A DNA stretch of 64,000 bases from Rhodocollybia butyracea (GCA_015501585.1 JADNRY010000140.1:62001-126000); one strand, 5' to 3'; positions 10,204 through 21,137 are shown, numbered from the stretch's first letter. Notes: a model not told the origin generated them from the letters alone. Numbers and translations are program-made.

Positions 10204-10691
10204 AGAAACGCTTTCTGAAGTAATCATGTGCCCAAGTTGGGCTAAGCGCCCAGTCCTGTCCAGCGCCGCTGCCTCCACCGGGCCTCCACCGGGCCTCCAC
10301 TGACCTGGAGAGACGTGTTCTTTCAACTTATCACAGTATAACTCCCTCTGTATGACATGAACCCTGCTCACAATGTCTCCATAGTCACCAGATTGTAAAT
10401 TGAGAACAGTCCGACTCGGAGTCATAGTAAGTAAGTAGCACCTAGTTCTTACTACAACTCGTATAATTGGCCAGACTAAATTTGATCAAAGGATTGTGCG
10501 CACCAGACACAATATGCTAAGTACTGACGCAGCGCCGGAAACCTGCTATGGAGATCAACTCACGAACACCCACAGCGAATATACCAAGGAATATATACAA
10601 CTTGTCATATCGAGGTAATAGCTACTGAGATAAAGGAAAAGACGACTATCTAGAGGTGACGTTACAGACGAAAGTGTCAGCCTCCGTACAC
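10204..10691. other. Displaced upstream region of F-box copy 2 and 3' flank of copy 3
   Basis: The left part continues the 5' flank of F-box copy 2 and holds its AAGCGCCC motif (10244-10251) plus a short GGGCCTCCACC direct repeat near 10280. The rest resembles the spacer found between the other array copies. No gene is seen. Confidence 0.55.
10244..10251 (-). promoter_or_regulatory. Shared array motif AAGCGCCC (copy 2, displaced)
   Basis: The motif belongs to F-box copy 2 by position, but is now on the far side of the LTR element. Confidence 0.4.
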
Positions 10692-12344
10692 TCATACTAC
10701 CTGCACTCTATTCTTTCCAACAACTACCACTCTCAAGCCCTCCGCATCCAAATTCCGTAGCGGCTGGTAAACCTCTCTGTCCACTTCTCGCCAACAAAAT
10801 TTAAGAACAATGGACCGTATACAAGCCTTACCCGCTGAAAACATAGCTGCAGACAAGTCTGAGCCGGGCTTGAACCAGCGTGATTCGACCATGCCAATAA
10901 AAGTGGCATCATCGAATGGCTCTTTGTATTTGGAAATTAGACAAAGACTGTGTAGTTTAGGAGCAAGCGAGTCAGATGTGGATTGGTGTCGTAGACTCGA
11001 CATGAGATGCGAACTAATTGGACTCTGCTGGTAGGAATAAAAGTCAAATTTGTCATCAATCTCAAGATGAAGTATGGAAGGCATGACTTGAAGTGCTGCA
11101 ATCAGATCCACGTCTGAGACAGAGAGACCATAGATGGTGAACGTAGTGATGATACAGGATGAAGTGGTTATAAAGGAAATCAAAGGATCTGTTGCATAGG
11201 TCCTTTGCGGTCTGCCTTTTACCACAAGCTCAGTCAAGGAAGGAAAGCGGAGGGAAGAGAACACCATTTCCGAGCATGATCCAGTCAATGAACCGTATTC
11301 TGCAGATTGTTCCATGATAGCAAGAGAAGTGATGTTATGCCATGTGCCCTGCGCCGTTGGATCCCTGACCTCTTGATCGATCCGCTTGAGCTCTAGCGAA
11401 AGAGTTTTCAGAGAAGGACAATTGTTCAGAATATTTGCCAATTCCGCTGGCGATGATAACTCCATGACCATAAGAAAATGGAGAGATTTCAGTTGATTGA
11501 AAGGGGCTTTGGGTGAAGGTACCTCAGTAGTGGCAAGTGTATGGAGTCTCGGCGCATGCTCGAACAGATCCAAGGCACTGCTCTCTCGGCCTGAAAAGTG
11601 ACTGGTATCCAATTCCAGAAGTGAAGGAAAGGGCAGTTGAGAGAGCTTATTGGAGAATGACACTGAGTAGGGTGCCCGATATGTGAAACTTTCCCAACGG
11701 TGGGTGTGTTGGAGAAGGAGACCCAAGGAGCATAACTCGTCTGCGCGCTCGAGATACACCGAGAGCTTCAATGGCCACGCACCCGATCTCTCCATATATA
11801 GAGCAACCATGGAACCAAGCTCGTCCGGTTCCCTATCATAAGTGATGATCACCACGGTCAAGTTTGCCCACAAACTGGGGGATGACAGTGCAAGGTTACG
11901 CCAACGAGAGCATACAGAGCTGACTACCATCGAAGGGAGATAAGGAATTGGGGGAGAATCTATGCCGGCCTCCTCATCGATGTCAAACAGACGATTCCCC
12001 ACAGAGTCACATACATGATGGAGGATACGAAGTAAGATTTCATTTGGCAGCTTCCGCATTGGGGATACCAAAGCGCGTAGCTTGGCTCTCTGAGCCTCGA
12101 GCTGCTCTTTTTGTGCTTCAATAATCATAATTTGGTCGTGAAGGCGTGCAATCTCGGAATAATGATCCTCGATGTCTTTATCTGCAAGAGCCACCATCTG
12201 CTTAACCTCTTCTACTCGTTCTGGGGGAATGACGAATGGTCCAAAATCGGAACGAAGATCGTTGTATATTTTGGATATTTCTGCAGGGCTGAGGTTTATG
12301 CGTATCTGTGGAGTTCTCGCGCATTGTGCGCAAAGCGAGGTCAT
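10692..12344 (-). CDS. Coiled-coil/F-box-like protein, array copy 3
   Basis: An intact single-exon frame of 550 residues starts at the family MTSLCAQC (ATG 12344; an in-frame ATG at 12374 is less likely). It has the N-terminal CxxC, the DKDIEDHY block, the coiled coil (EIARLHDQIMIIEAQKEQL), the F-box-like motif (RKLPNEILLRILHHVCD, VSSVCSRWRNLALSSPSLW) and the Leu-rich C-terminal half. The last residues read VVVGKNRVQVV, slightly altered from the family GTNGVQV. It is most like copy 4. A role as a substrate receptor of an SCF ubiquitin ligase is inferred from the F-box only. Confidence 0.86.
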   Translation of the reverse strand: MTSLCAQCARTPQIRINLSPAEISKIYNDLRSDFGPFVIPPERVEEVKQMVALADKDIEDHYSEIARLHDQIMIIEAQKEQLEAQRAKLRALVSPMRKLPNEILLRILHHVCDSVGNRLFDIDEEAGIDSPPIPYLPSMVVSSVCSRWRNLALSSPSLWANLTVVIITYDREPDELGSMVALYMERSGAWPLKLSVYLERADELCSLGLLLQHTHRWESFTYRAPYSVSFSNKLSQLPFPSLLELDTSHFSGRESSALDLFEHAPRLHTLATTEVPSPKAPFNQLKSLHFLMVMELSSPAELANILNNCPSLKTLSLELKRIDQEVRDPTAQGTWHNITSLAIMEQSAEYGSLTGSCSEMVFSSLRFPSLTELVVKGRPQRTYATDPLISFITTSSCIITTFTIYGLSVSDVDLIAALQVMPSILHLEIDDKFDFYSYQQSPISSHLMSSLRHQSTSDSLAPKLHSLCLISKYKEPFDDATFIGMVESRWFKPGSDLSAAMFSAGKACIRSIVLKFCWREVDREVYQPLRNLDAEGLRVVVVGKNRVQVV

Positions 12345-12817
12345 CTGGAGGTTCTGGATGTGCTGGATGTGCAAGAGAAATGAACAAGAACATGAAGCGC
12401 TTCTTGGTTTAGTTTTAAGCGCCCACTACAAGTATATTTACAGTAATACTTTATTGTGCCTCCACTGACCTGGAAAAATGTGTTATTACAGTACAAGTCT
12501 CTCATTACGGAATGAACCTTCCTCCCAATCACAAGAAGCCGAGATCGCAGCCTGATAGTGGCCGTAGTAGTACGAAAACTATATAACTGGCCAGACCTCG
12601 ATGAAAGGATTGTCCATACACAGTTCTGGCGCAGCGCCGGAAACTTGTACAGAACTCGTGAGGTAATAGCTATTGAGATGGCTGAAGTCAAGAAAGAAAG
12701 ACGATTATCTGGAAAGGCATACACATATATAGTCGGTCGACATGACGCAAGAATGCATAGGTATCATGTATTCAACAGGATGGAGGATGTGGTGACGTGA
12801 CGGAGGAATATGTACAC
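12345..12817. other. Array spacer between copies 3 and 4
   Basis: No gene is seen. It holds the AAGCGCCC motif of copy 3 (12417-12424) and spacer sequence shared with the other intervals, for example the stretch around a CAGCGCCGGAAAC word also present near 10530. Confidence 0.5.
12417..12424 (-). promoter_or_regulatory. Shared array motif AAGCGCCC (copy 3)
   Basis: It lies 73 bp before the start codon at 12344. Confidence 0.4.
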
Positions 12818-14461
12818 TCATACCTGCACTCCATTCGTTCCAGTGACTACCACTCTCAAGCCCTCTGCATCCAAATTCTGTAGCGGTTGGTAAACCTCTG
12901 CGTCAACCTCTCGCCAAGAAAATGTGAGAACAATGGACCGTATACAGGCCTTACCCACTGAAAACATAGCCGCAGACAAATCTGAGCCGGGCTTGAACCA
13001 GCGCGATTCGACCATACTAATAAAAGTGGCATCATCGAACGGCTCCTTGTGTTCGGAAATTAGACGAAGGCTATGTAGTTTAGGAGCGAGTGAGATGGAT
13101 GTGGATTGGTGTCGTAGACTCGACATGAGGTGCGAACTGATTGGACTCCGCTGGTGAGAATAATAGTCAACTTGGTCATCAATCTCTAGATGAAGTATGG
13201 AAGGCATGGCTTGAAGTACTGCAATCAGATCCACGTCTGAGACAGAGAGGCCATGGAGGGTGAACGTAGTGATGGTACAGGATGAAGTGGTTATAAAGGA
13301 AATCAAAGTATTTGTTGCATAGGTCCTTTGCGTGCTGCCTTTTACCACAAGCTCAGTCAAGGAAGGCAAGCGAAGGGAAGAGAACACCATTTCTGAGCAT
13401 GATCCGGTCAACGAGCCGTATTCTACAGATTGTTCCATGATGGTAAGAGCAGTGATGTTATGCCATGTACCCTGCACTGGTGGATCCTGGACCTCTTGAT
13501 TGATACGCTTCAGCTCTAGCGAAAGAGATTTCAGAGAAGGACAATTGTTCAGAATGTTCGCCAATTGCGTTGGCGATGATAGCCCCATGTCCATCAGAAA
13601 ATGAAGAGATTTTAGTTGGTTGAAGGGGGCATTAGGTGGAGGTACCACAGTAGTGGAAAGTGTACGGAGTTTCGGGGCATGCTCGAAAACATCCAAAACA
13701 CTGCTCTCTTGGTCTGAAAAGCGCCTTACATCCAATTCTAGAAGTTCAGGAAAGTGCAGTTGAGAGAGTTTATTGGAGAATGAATATAGGTGGTATGCCC
13801 GATACGTGAAGCTTTTCCAACGGTCGGCGTGTTGGAGAAGGAGATCCAGAGATGGTAACTCGTCTTTACGTTCGAGATCCAGTGAGAGCTTTAATTTCCA
13901 CTTGCGCGATCTCTCCAGATATAGAGCAACCATGGAACTAAGCTCGTCCGGTTCCCCATCCCAACTGAGAAGTACCACGGCCAAGTTTGCCCACAAACCA
14001 GATGACTTCAGTGCAAGGTCACGCCAACGAGCGCATACGGAACTGACTGTCATCGCAGGGAGATAAGGGATGGCCTCCATGCCTTCCTCGTCATTGAAGT
14101 CATAAAGACGATTCCCCACAGAGTCACATACAAGCTGGAGGATACGAAATAAGACTTCGTTCGGCAGCTTCCGCATTGGGGACAACAAAGAGCATAGTTT
14201 GGCTCTCTGAGTCTTAAGTTGCCGTTTTTGCGCTTCAATAATCATGATTTGGTCGTGAAGACGCGCAATTTCGGAATCATGATCCTCAATGTCTTTATCT
14301 GCCACAGCTAGGATCCGCTTAACCCCTTCCGCTTGTTCCGGGGTAATGACGGATGGACCAAAATCGAAACGAAGATAGTGGTGTAATTGGGATATTTCCG
14401 CAGGGCTGAGGTTTACGCGTATCTGCAGAGTTCTCGCGCATCGTGCACAAAGCGAGGTCAT
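12818..14461 (-). CDS. Coiled-coil/F-box-like protein, array copy 4
   Basis: An intact single-exon frame of 547 residues starts at MTSLCARC (ATG 14461). Order: CxxC N-terminus, coiled coil (EIARLHDQIMIIEAQKRQL), F-box-like motif (RKLPNEVLFRILQLVCD, then VSSVCARWRDLALKSSGLW) and the Leu-rich C-terminal half ending GTNGVQV. Along most of its length it is close to copy 3, so the two probably arose by a late tandem duplication. A remnant of the NOSIP-like gene lies about 300 bp upstream, matching the arrangement at 24.1-24.4 kb. Function is inferred only from the F-box-like motif. Confidence 0.86.
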   Translation of the reverse strand: MTSLCARCARTLQIRVNLSPAEISQLHHYLRFDFGPSVITPEQAEGVKRILAVADKDIEDHDSEIARLHDQIMIIEAQKRQLKTQRAKLCSLLSPMRKLPNEVLFRILQLVCDSVGNRLYDFNDEEGMEAIPYLPAMTVSSVCARWRDLALKSSGLWANLAVVLLSWDGEPDELSSMVALYLERSRKWKLKLSLDLERKDELPSLDLLLQHADRWKSFTYRAYHLYSFSNKLSQLHFPELLELDVRRFSDQESSVLDVFEHAPKLRTLSTTVVPPPNAPFNQLKSLHFLMDMGLSSPTQLANILNNCPSLKSLSLELKRINQEVQDPPVQGTWHNITALTIMEQSVEYGSLTGSCSEMVFSSLRLPSLTELVVKGSTQRTYATNTLISFITTSSCTITTFTLHGLSVSDVDLIAVLQAMPSILHLEIDDQVDYYSHQRSPISSHLMSSLRHQSTSISLAPKLHSLRLISEHKEPFDDATFISMVESRWFKPGSDLSAAMFSVGKACIRSIVLTFSWREVDAEVYQPLQNLDAEGLRVVVTGTNGVQV

Positions 14462-14520
14462 CTGGATGTGCAAGAGAAAATAAGAAGTTTTTTTTTTCCT
14501 TTAGCGCTTGAATGAGGAGT

Positions 14521-14528
14521 AAGCGCCC
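14521..14528 (-). promoter_or_regulatory. Shared array motif AAGCGCCC (copy 4)
   Basis: It lies 60 bp before the start codon at 14461. A second shared word, TTAGCGCTTG, lies 18 bp closer to the gene. Confidence 0.42.
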
Positions 14529-14750
14529 GTTCCAAATTCGTATGTTAGATTCTTAACTTACTTCTACCGCTTCTACCATCTACCAACAAATGAGCCAGTG
14601 ATAATTCCAGGAGAAGTACTGAAAGAGGTGTACTCTTTATTACAGTATAATTCATCAATCCGAGGTTCAAATCGATAAACCCTGGTCCTGGACCAGGCAT
14701 AATACAGCCTCAAGGATAGTAGTTCGAACACTGTTTATCCATTGTTCCGA

Positions 14751-14870
14751 GTCCCTGGAATGCCACTCCAGCCTTGGATGTTTCTGCAATTTCTCCCCCT
14801 GCAAAAACGGTACCTAAGTAACCTAGAAGGATTGAGATAAGAACGAAGAGAATAAGGAAACGAACCACAA
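14751..14870 (-). pseudogene. Duplicated 3' fragment of the NOSIP-like gene
   Basis: This segment matches 24322-24430, the last exon and part of the last intron of the NOSIP-like gene. The minus strand still reads an altered FAGG.IAETSKAGVAFQG with the family's closing residues, preceded by recognisable intron sequence. The rest of NOSIP is absent. It sits upstream of F-box copy 4 exactly as NOSIP itself sits upstream of F-box copy 8, so it was carried along by segmental duplication. Confidence 0.85.
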
Positions 14871-15332
14871 GAGAGGTTGTTAGTGTCATATCTCCTTTAC
14901 TAATTGGTGCACTGACTTTGATCAAAGGATTGCGCACTCAATTTCCAAGTACGATATCCTCATGATAGCGGTACAGTGTACAAACAACTCGTATTGAATA
15001 AATAAACTACCTTGATATGTATGTGCAAGAATCAGCGCCCAGTCACAGGTATAAATACGGTACATGAGCGCACAAACGAGGCGATTCGGAGGTCAGGTAT
15101 CAAGCAATAGAAAAAAGATAGGTAGTGTCCTCGGGGCGGAAACTCAGGAAAATAAGGAAGGATAAACAAAATAAGAGAGGGAAGATTACCCAGTAGTAAG
15201 CATTTAGAAGAACATATAGGGATCAGAAAAATATACAACTTGGTCCCGTATCAAATCACGTCCTAGTCAGACCCATAGGCGAGACTCCTCCGCTGCCTCA
15301 ACTGTTCGACGCCATGCGAAGTGCACGGATAT
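14871..15332. other. Array spacer between copies 4 and 5
   Basis: No gene is seen. It contains a further variant of the spacer found between other copies and a CAGCGCCCAG word near 15036. Confidence 0.45.
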
Positions 15333-16999
15333 TCATACCTGCACTCCATTAGTTCCAACAACTACCACTCTCAAACCCTCCGCATCCAGTTTCCGTAGTG
15401 GTTGATAAACTTCTGCCTCAACTTCTCGCCAAGAAAATTTAACAACAACAGACCGCAGACAAGCCTTGCCCAATGAGAACATTACCGCAGACAAGTCTGA
15501 GCCGGGCTTGAACCAGCGTGATTCGACCATGCTAATAAAAGTGGCATCATCAAATAGCTCCTCGTGTTCGGAAATTAGACGAAGACTATGTAGTTTGGGA
15601 GCAAGCGGGAAGACGTGGATTGGTGTCGTAGGCTCTGCATGAAACGTGAAGTGATTGGACTCTGCGACGAGTGCCTTAAGTCGTCGATTTCGAGATACGA
15701 TATGGACGGCGTCGCTCGAAGTACTGCAATAAGATCCAAGTCTGAGATAGAGAGGCCACAGAGGGTGAGTGTAGTGATTACACAGGATGAACTGGTTATA
15801 AAGGAGATAAAAGCATCTGTTGGCCAGGTATGGCTTGATTCCTCTTTTAGCACAACCTCATTCAAGGAAGGAAAGCGGAAGGAGGAGAAGAACATGTTAA
15901 ACAGCCATGGCTCCCAACAGGTGTTGATAACAAGAGAAGTGATGTTACGCCATGTGCACACCATTGAATCTCTGATTATATATAAATCCTCTTCGTCGAA
16001 AGTCTCGAGATATAGCGAAAGAGATTTCAGAGAAGGGTAGTTATGTAGAATTTTTGCGAGCACTGATGGCGATGTTACCCCTACGTTCATCGAAAGATGG
16101 AGAGATTCTAGTTGATAGAAAGGGGCTGCGAGTAGAGGGGTCTCGGTCGTGGAAAATGTACGGAGCCTTGGAGCAAGCTTGAAAAGACCCAAGTCAGGTA
16201 ACCGAGGACCCTCTGTGTCTATCTCCAAGCTGTTGATATCCAGTTCTAGAAGTGAAGGAAAAGACGGTTGGGAGAGTAACTGGTAGACTATGAATGAGTT
16301 TTCTGCCCGAAATCTGACGCTGAAGGTTTCCCAACGGTGGACATACTGGAGAAGGATACCCAAGAAAGATAATGGCAAATGTTGCTCTTTGGGAAGGTGA
16401 TAACGGAAATCCAATGAGAGCCTCAATGGCCACTCGCCCGATCTCTCCATATACTGGGTGACCATGGAATTAAGTTCTTCTGCTTCGTACATCAGTACAT
16501 CCGTACTGTGTAGCTTCACGGTCAAGTTCGCCCACAAACCGGGTGACGACAGTGCAAGTTCACGCCAGCGAGAGCATACGGAACTGACTGCCATCGCAGG
16601 GAGATAAGTGATGGAAGGAGTCAGTGAGCTGTCCTCGTCGTAAATCTTGTAGTCATAGATACGATTCCTCTCACAGACGTGCTGGAAGATACGTAATAAG
16701 ATTTCGTTTGGCAATGTTCGCACTGCAGACAACAAAGCGCATAGCTTGGCTCTCTGGGCCTCGAGCTGCTGTTTTCGTTATTCAATTATCATGATTTGGT
16801 CGCGGAGGCGTGCAATTTCGAAGTCATGATCCTCGATGTCTTTATCTGCCAGAGGCAGCATCTCCTTGACGTGTTCGGGGCGATTCACGAATGGTCCAAA
16901 TTCGAAACGAAGATCGTTCTCCGTTTTGGATATTTCTGTAGAGCTGAGGTTTACGCGGATCTGCAAATTCCGTGCGCATCTTGCGCAAAGCGAGGTCAT
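15333..16999 (-). pseudogene. F-box-like array copy 5, broken
   Basis: The whole length of the family is present, from MTSLCARC at 16999 to GTNGVQV at 15333, but it has two lesions. In the coiled coil a Gln codon has become TAA (codon near 16783-16785, after MIIE). Near 15607 a run of four G on the plus strand in copies 6 and 7 is three here, shifting the frame about 80 codons before the end. The first lesion is a true nonsense change. The second is a homopolymer difference and could be a base-calling error. It is otherwise most like copies 6 and 7. Confidence 0.85.
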
Positions 17000-17054
17000 C
17001 GTGCAAGAGAGAGAAGCAAGAAGCGTTATATTGCCGGTTTAGCGCTTGTTGAAT

Positions 17055-17062
17055 CAGCGCCC
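17055..17062 (-). promoter_or_regulatory. Shared array motif, CAGCGCCC variant (copy 5)
   Basis: It lies 56 bp before the start codon at 16999, with TTAGCGCTTG nearby at 17039. Confidence 0.35.
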
Positions 17063-17425
17063 ACATATGTAAATTCTTGGTAAATTCAGATAATCCTGGG
17101 ATATGGAAAGAGAGGCGTTCTCTATTACAGTATAACTCTTCATTCCGACATTCGAAAATGATTAAACTCTGGTCACAGTGTCCCAGTATAGTACATAATC
17201 TATAAGAAAAGTAGAACATTGAGCCATTCCTCGTCCTCTTATAAACGACCAATAAATTGATAGTAGTAGCAGCTGGCTCAGCTTTGACTGAAAGTTTTCA
17301 CGCTCGACACCAAACAAAACATGCTCGGTCTTTGATTTGACATACCATGCACACAATACTTCCTGCAGATACAAATTACCCAAAAATTGGTTGCAAAACT
17401 CAGCTTTTATATTCTCGACAAACAT
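17063..17425. other. Array spacer between copies 5 and 6
   Basis: No gene is seen. The sequence is the usual spacer: a GGTCACAGTGTCCCAGT word also found near 19260, and a GACTTTGACTRAAGG-like word recurring near 4295, 19370 and 21355. Confidence 0.5.
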
Positions 17426-19096
17426 TTATACCTGTACTCCATTCGTTCCAGCAACTACCACCCTCAAACCCTCCGCATCCAAATTCCGTAGTGGTTGATA
17501 AACTTCTGCATCAACTTCTCGCCAAGAAAATTTAAGAACAACGGACCGTATGCAAGCGTTACCCATGGAAAACATAGCTGCGGACAAGTCTGAGCCGGGC
17601 TTAAACCAGCGCGATTCGACCATGCTAATGAAAGTAGCATCATCGAATAGCTGCTCGTGTTTGGAAATTAGACGAAGACTACGTAGTTTGGGAGCAAGCG
17701 GGGAAGACGTGGATTGGTGTTGTAGGCTCTGCATGAAATGCGAAGTGATTGGACTCTCCGAGGAGTGCTCAAAGTCATCGATTTCGAGATATGATATGGA
17801 TGGTATGACTCGAAGTACCGCAATAAGATCCAAATCTGAGATAGAGAGGCCACGGAGGGTGAGTGTAGTGATTATACAGGATGAATTGGTTACAAATGAG
17901 ATAAAATCATCTGCTGGCCAGGTCTCAGTTGATTCATCTTTTAGCACAACCTCATTCAAGGAAGGAAAGCGGAAGGAAGAGAATAACATCTTCAACCACG
18001 ATGGCTCCCAAAAGGTCCTGATAACAAGACAAGTGATGTTACGCCAGGTGTCCTGCACCATTGGATCCCTGACCTCTGAATCTAAATCCTCTACGTCAAA
18101 AGGTTCGATCTCTAGCGAAAGAGAACACAGAGAAGGGTAGTTGTGCAGAATTTTTGTGAGCAGTGGCACTGGTGGCGATGCTAACTCTTCGCCTATCCAA
18201 AGATGGATAGTTCGTAGTTGATGGAAAGGGGCTTTGACCGGAGGGGACTCGGTAGTGGCAAGTGTACGGAGTCTTGGGGCAAGCTCGAGAAGATCTAACT
18301 CGGGTAACTGAGCACCCTCTGTGTCTATCTCAAAGTTCCTGATATCCAATTCTAGAAGTGAAGGAAACTGCATTCGGGAGAGCATATTGTAGAATGTCAA
18401 TGAGTCGTTTGCTCGAAATTTGAAGGTTTCCCAACGGTGCGCATGCTGGAGAAGGAGACTGAAGAAAGTCATCGATGAAAGCTCCTCTTCAGGTCGAAGG
18501 TGATAACGAAAATTCAGTGAGAGCCTCAATGGCCACTCGCCCGATCTCTCCACATATTGTGTGACCACGAAACTAAGTTTTGCTTCGTACATGAGCACGT
18601 CCATACCATGTATCTCCACGGTCAAGCTTGCCCACAAGCTGGGTGACGATAGTGCAAGTTGACGCCACCGAGAGCATACAGAGCTTACTACCATCGCAGA
18701 GAAAAGGGTGATGGAAGGAGTATGTGGGCCGTCCCCGTCGTCATCGTAGTCATAGATACGATTCCTCTCACAGACGTGCTGGAGGATACGAGATAAAATC
18801 TCGTTTGGCAGCGTCCGCACTGGAGACAACAAAGCGCGTAGCTTTGCTCTCTGGGCTTCGAGTTGCTGTTTTTGTTGTTCTATAATGATAATTTGGTCGC
18901 GGAGGCGTGCAATTTCGGAGTCATGATCCTCGATGTCTTTATCTGCTAGAGCCAGCAGTTCCTCGACCTGTTTGGGACGATTCACAAATGGTCCAAACTC
19001 GAAACGCAGATCGTTGTCTATTTTGGATATTTCTGTAGAGTTGAGGTTTACGCGGATCTGCAAATTTTGTGCGCATCTTGCGCAAAGCGAGGTCAT
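17426..19096 (-). CDS. Coiled-coil/F-box-like protein, array copy 6
   Basis: An intact single-exon frame of 556 residues starts at MTSLCARC (ATG 19096). It has the CxxC N-terminus, the block EISKIDNDLRFEFGPF, the coiled coil (EIARLRDQIIIIEQQKQQL), the F-box-like motif (RTLPNEILSRILQHVCE, VSSVCSRWRQLALSSPSLW) and a long Leu-rich C-terminal half ending GTNGVQV. With copies 5 and 7 it forms a subgroup marked by RTLPNE in place of RKLPNE. It is the only intact member of that subgroup. Role inferred from the F-box only. Confidence 0.86.
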   Translation of the reverse strand: MTSLCARCAQNLQIRVNLNSTEISKIDNDLRFEFGPFVNRPKQVEELLALADKDIEDHDSEIARLRDQIIIIEQQKQQLEAQRAKLRALLSPVRTLPNEILSRILQHVCERNRIYDYDDDGDGPHTPSITLFSAMVVSSVCSRWRQLALSSPSLWASLTVEIHGMDVLMYEAKLSFVVTQYVERSGEWPLRLSLNFRYHLRPEEELSSMTFFSLLLQHAHRWETFKFRANDSLTFYNMLSRMQFPSLLELDIRNFEIDTEGAQLPELDLLELAPRLRTLATTESPPVKAPFHQLRTIHLWIGEELASPPVPLLTKILHNYPSLCSLSLEIEPFDVEDLDSEVRDPMVQDTWRNITCLVIRTFWEPSWLKMLFSSFRFPSLNEVVLKDESTETWPADDFISFVTNSSCIITTLTLRGLSISDLDLIAVLRVIPSISYLEIDDFEHSSESPITSHFMQSLQHQSTSSPLAPKLRSLRLISKHEQLFDDATFISMVESRWFKPGSDLSAAMFSMGNACIRSVVLKFSWREVDAEVYQPLRNLDAEGLRVVVAGTNGVQV

Positions 19097-19134
19097 CGTG
19101 GAAAAAAAAGCGAAAAAAAGTTTTATCGACGGAT

Positions 19135-19142
19135 TAGCGCCC
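19135..19142 (-). promoter_or_regulatory. Shared array motif, TAGCGCCC variant (copy 6)
   Basis: It lies 39 bp before the start codon at 19096. Confidence 0.35.
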
Positions 19143-19439
19143 ATTTCGAATTGCCCGAATTCTCGTAAACAAATTCTTGCCTTCTACCAGATAATTCCAG
19201 GATACTGAAAGAGGTGTGTTGTTGATTACAGCATAATTCATCACTCCAACGTTTGTAAACCCTGGTCACAGTGTCCCAGTTCAGTACAAGATCTATAAAT
19301 TCAAAACAAGTGGAACATTGAGCCATTCCTCCTACTAGGTCGTATGATAATTGTAACTGGCTCGACCTTTGACTACATAAAGGATTTCACCCTAGATGCC
19401 AAACAGAACATGCGATGTACAGTCGCAGCGCACAAATAT

Positions 19440-21094
19440 TCATACCTGCACTCCATTTGTTCCAGCAACTACCACTCTCAAACCCTCCGCATCCAACTTT
19501 CGTAGTGGTTGGTAAACCTCTGCGTCAACCTCTCGCCAAGAAAATTTAAGAACAACAGACCGCAGACAAGCCTTGCCCAATGAGAACATAGCCGCAGACA
19601 AGTCTGAGCCAGGCTTAAACCAACGCGATTCGACCATGCTAATGAAAGTGACATCATCGAATAGCTCTTCGCGTTCGGAAATTAGACGAAGACTATGTAG
19701 TTTTGGAGCAAGCGGGGAAGACGTGGATTGGTGTCGTAGGCTCTGCATGAAATGCGAAGTGATTGGACTCTCCGAGGAGTACTCCAAGTCATCGATTTCG
19801 AGATACGATATGGATGGCATGACTCGAAGTACTGCAATAAGATCCAGATCTGAGATAGAGAGCCACGGAGGGTGAGTGTAGTGATTATACAGGATGAACT
19901 GGTTACAAAGGAGATAAAATCGTCTGTTGGCCAGGTCTCAGTTGACTCATCTTTTAGCACAACCTCATTCAAGGAAGGAAAGCGGAAGGAAGAGAACAAC
20001 ATCTTCAACCACGATGGCTCCCAAAAGGTCCTGATAACAAGACAAGTGATGTTACACCAGGTGCCCTGCACCATTGGATCCTCGACCTCTGAATCTAAAT
20101 CCTCTACGTCAAAAGGTTCGATCTCTAGCGAAAGAGATTTCAGAGAAGGGTAGTTGTGTAGAATCTTTGCGAGCAGTGGCACTGGTGGCGATGCTAACTC
20201 TTCGCCTATACAAAGATGGATAGTTTGTAGTGGATGGAAAGGGACTTTGGTCGGAGGGGACTCGATAGTCGCAAGTGCACAGAGTCTTGGGGCAATCTCG
20301 AGAAGATCTAACTCAGGAAACTGATCACCATCTGTGTCTATCGCAGGGCTCCTGATATCCAATTCTAGAAGTGAAGGAAGCTGCATTCGAGAGAGCATAT
20401 TGTAGAATGACATTGAGTTGTTTGCTTGAAATTTGAAGGTTTCCCAACGGTGCGCATGCCGAAGAAGGAGACGGAAGAAAGCCAGCGACGAAGGCTCCTC
20501 ATCAGGTCCAAGGTGATAACGAAAATTCAATGAGAGCTTCAATGGACACTCGCCCGATCTCTCCACATATTGCGTGACTATGAAACTCAATTCGTATATG
20601 AGCACGTCTATGTCCTGTATGTCCACGGTCAAGCTTGCCCACAAGCTGGGTGACGACAGTGCAAGTTGACGCCACCGAGAGCACACAGAGCTGAGTACCA
20701 TCGCAGGGAAATGGGCGATGAAAGGAGTGTGTACGCCGTCCTCGTCGTCATCGTAGTCATAGATACAGACGTGCTGGAGGATACGTGATAAAATCTCGTT
20801 TGGCAGTGTCCGCACTGGAGACACCAAAGCGCGTAGCTTAGCTCTCTGAGCCTCGAGTTGCTGTTTTTGTTGTTCAATAATCATGATTTGGTGGCGGAGG
20901 CGTCTAATTTCGAAGTCATGATCCTCGATGTCTTTATCTGCCAAAGGCAACAGCTCCTTGACGTGTTCGGGGCGATTCACGAATGGTCCAAACTCGAAAC
21001 GCAAATCGTTGTCTATTTTGGATATTTCTGTAGAGTTGAGGTTTATGCGGATCTGCAACTTTTGGGCGCATCTTGCGCAAAGCGAGGTGGTCAT
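19440..21094 (-). pseudogene. F-box-like array copy 7, frameshifted
   Basis: This full-length copy runs from MTTSLCARC at 21094 to GTNGVQV at 19440, but the frame breaks near 19860, where GAGAGGCC of the paralogues reads GAGAGCC (one G fewer). Upstream of the break the protein is complete with coiled coil and F-box-like motif (RTLPNEILSRILQHVC). Downstream the last 126 codons are open in another frame. One base at a doubled G could be a real deletion or a sequencing slip. Closest relative is copy 6, with which it shares long stretches of sequence. Confidence 0.82.
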
Positions 21095-21129
21095 CGTGCG
21101 AGAGAGAAGGAAGTGTTTTATCGACGGCT

Positions 21130-21137
21130 TAGCGCCC
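21130..21137 (-). promoter_or_regulatory. Shared array motif, TAGCGCCC variant (copy 7)
   Basis: It lies 36 bp before the start codon at 21094. Confidence 0.35.

Noticed and set aside
15570..15620. An intron to explain the break in F-box copy 5
   Set aside because: No GT-AG pair fits, and the paralogues show a simple one-base G-run difference at this spot.
17550..18140. A 196-codon plus-strand frame opposite F-box copy 6, with similar ones opposite the other copies
   Set aside because: It mirrors a conserved minus-strand gene and its sequence follows the paralogues codon by codon; there is no independent domain or start signal.
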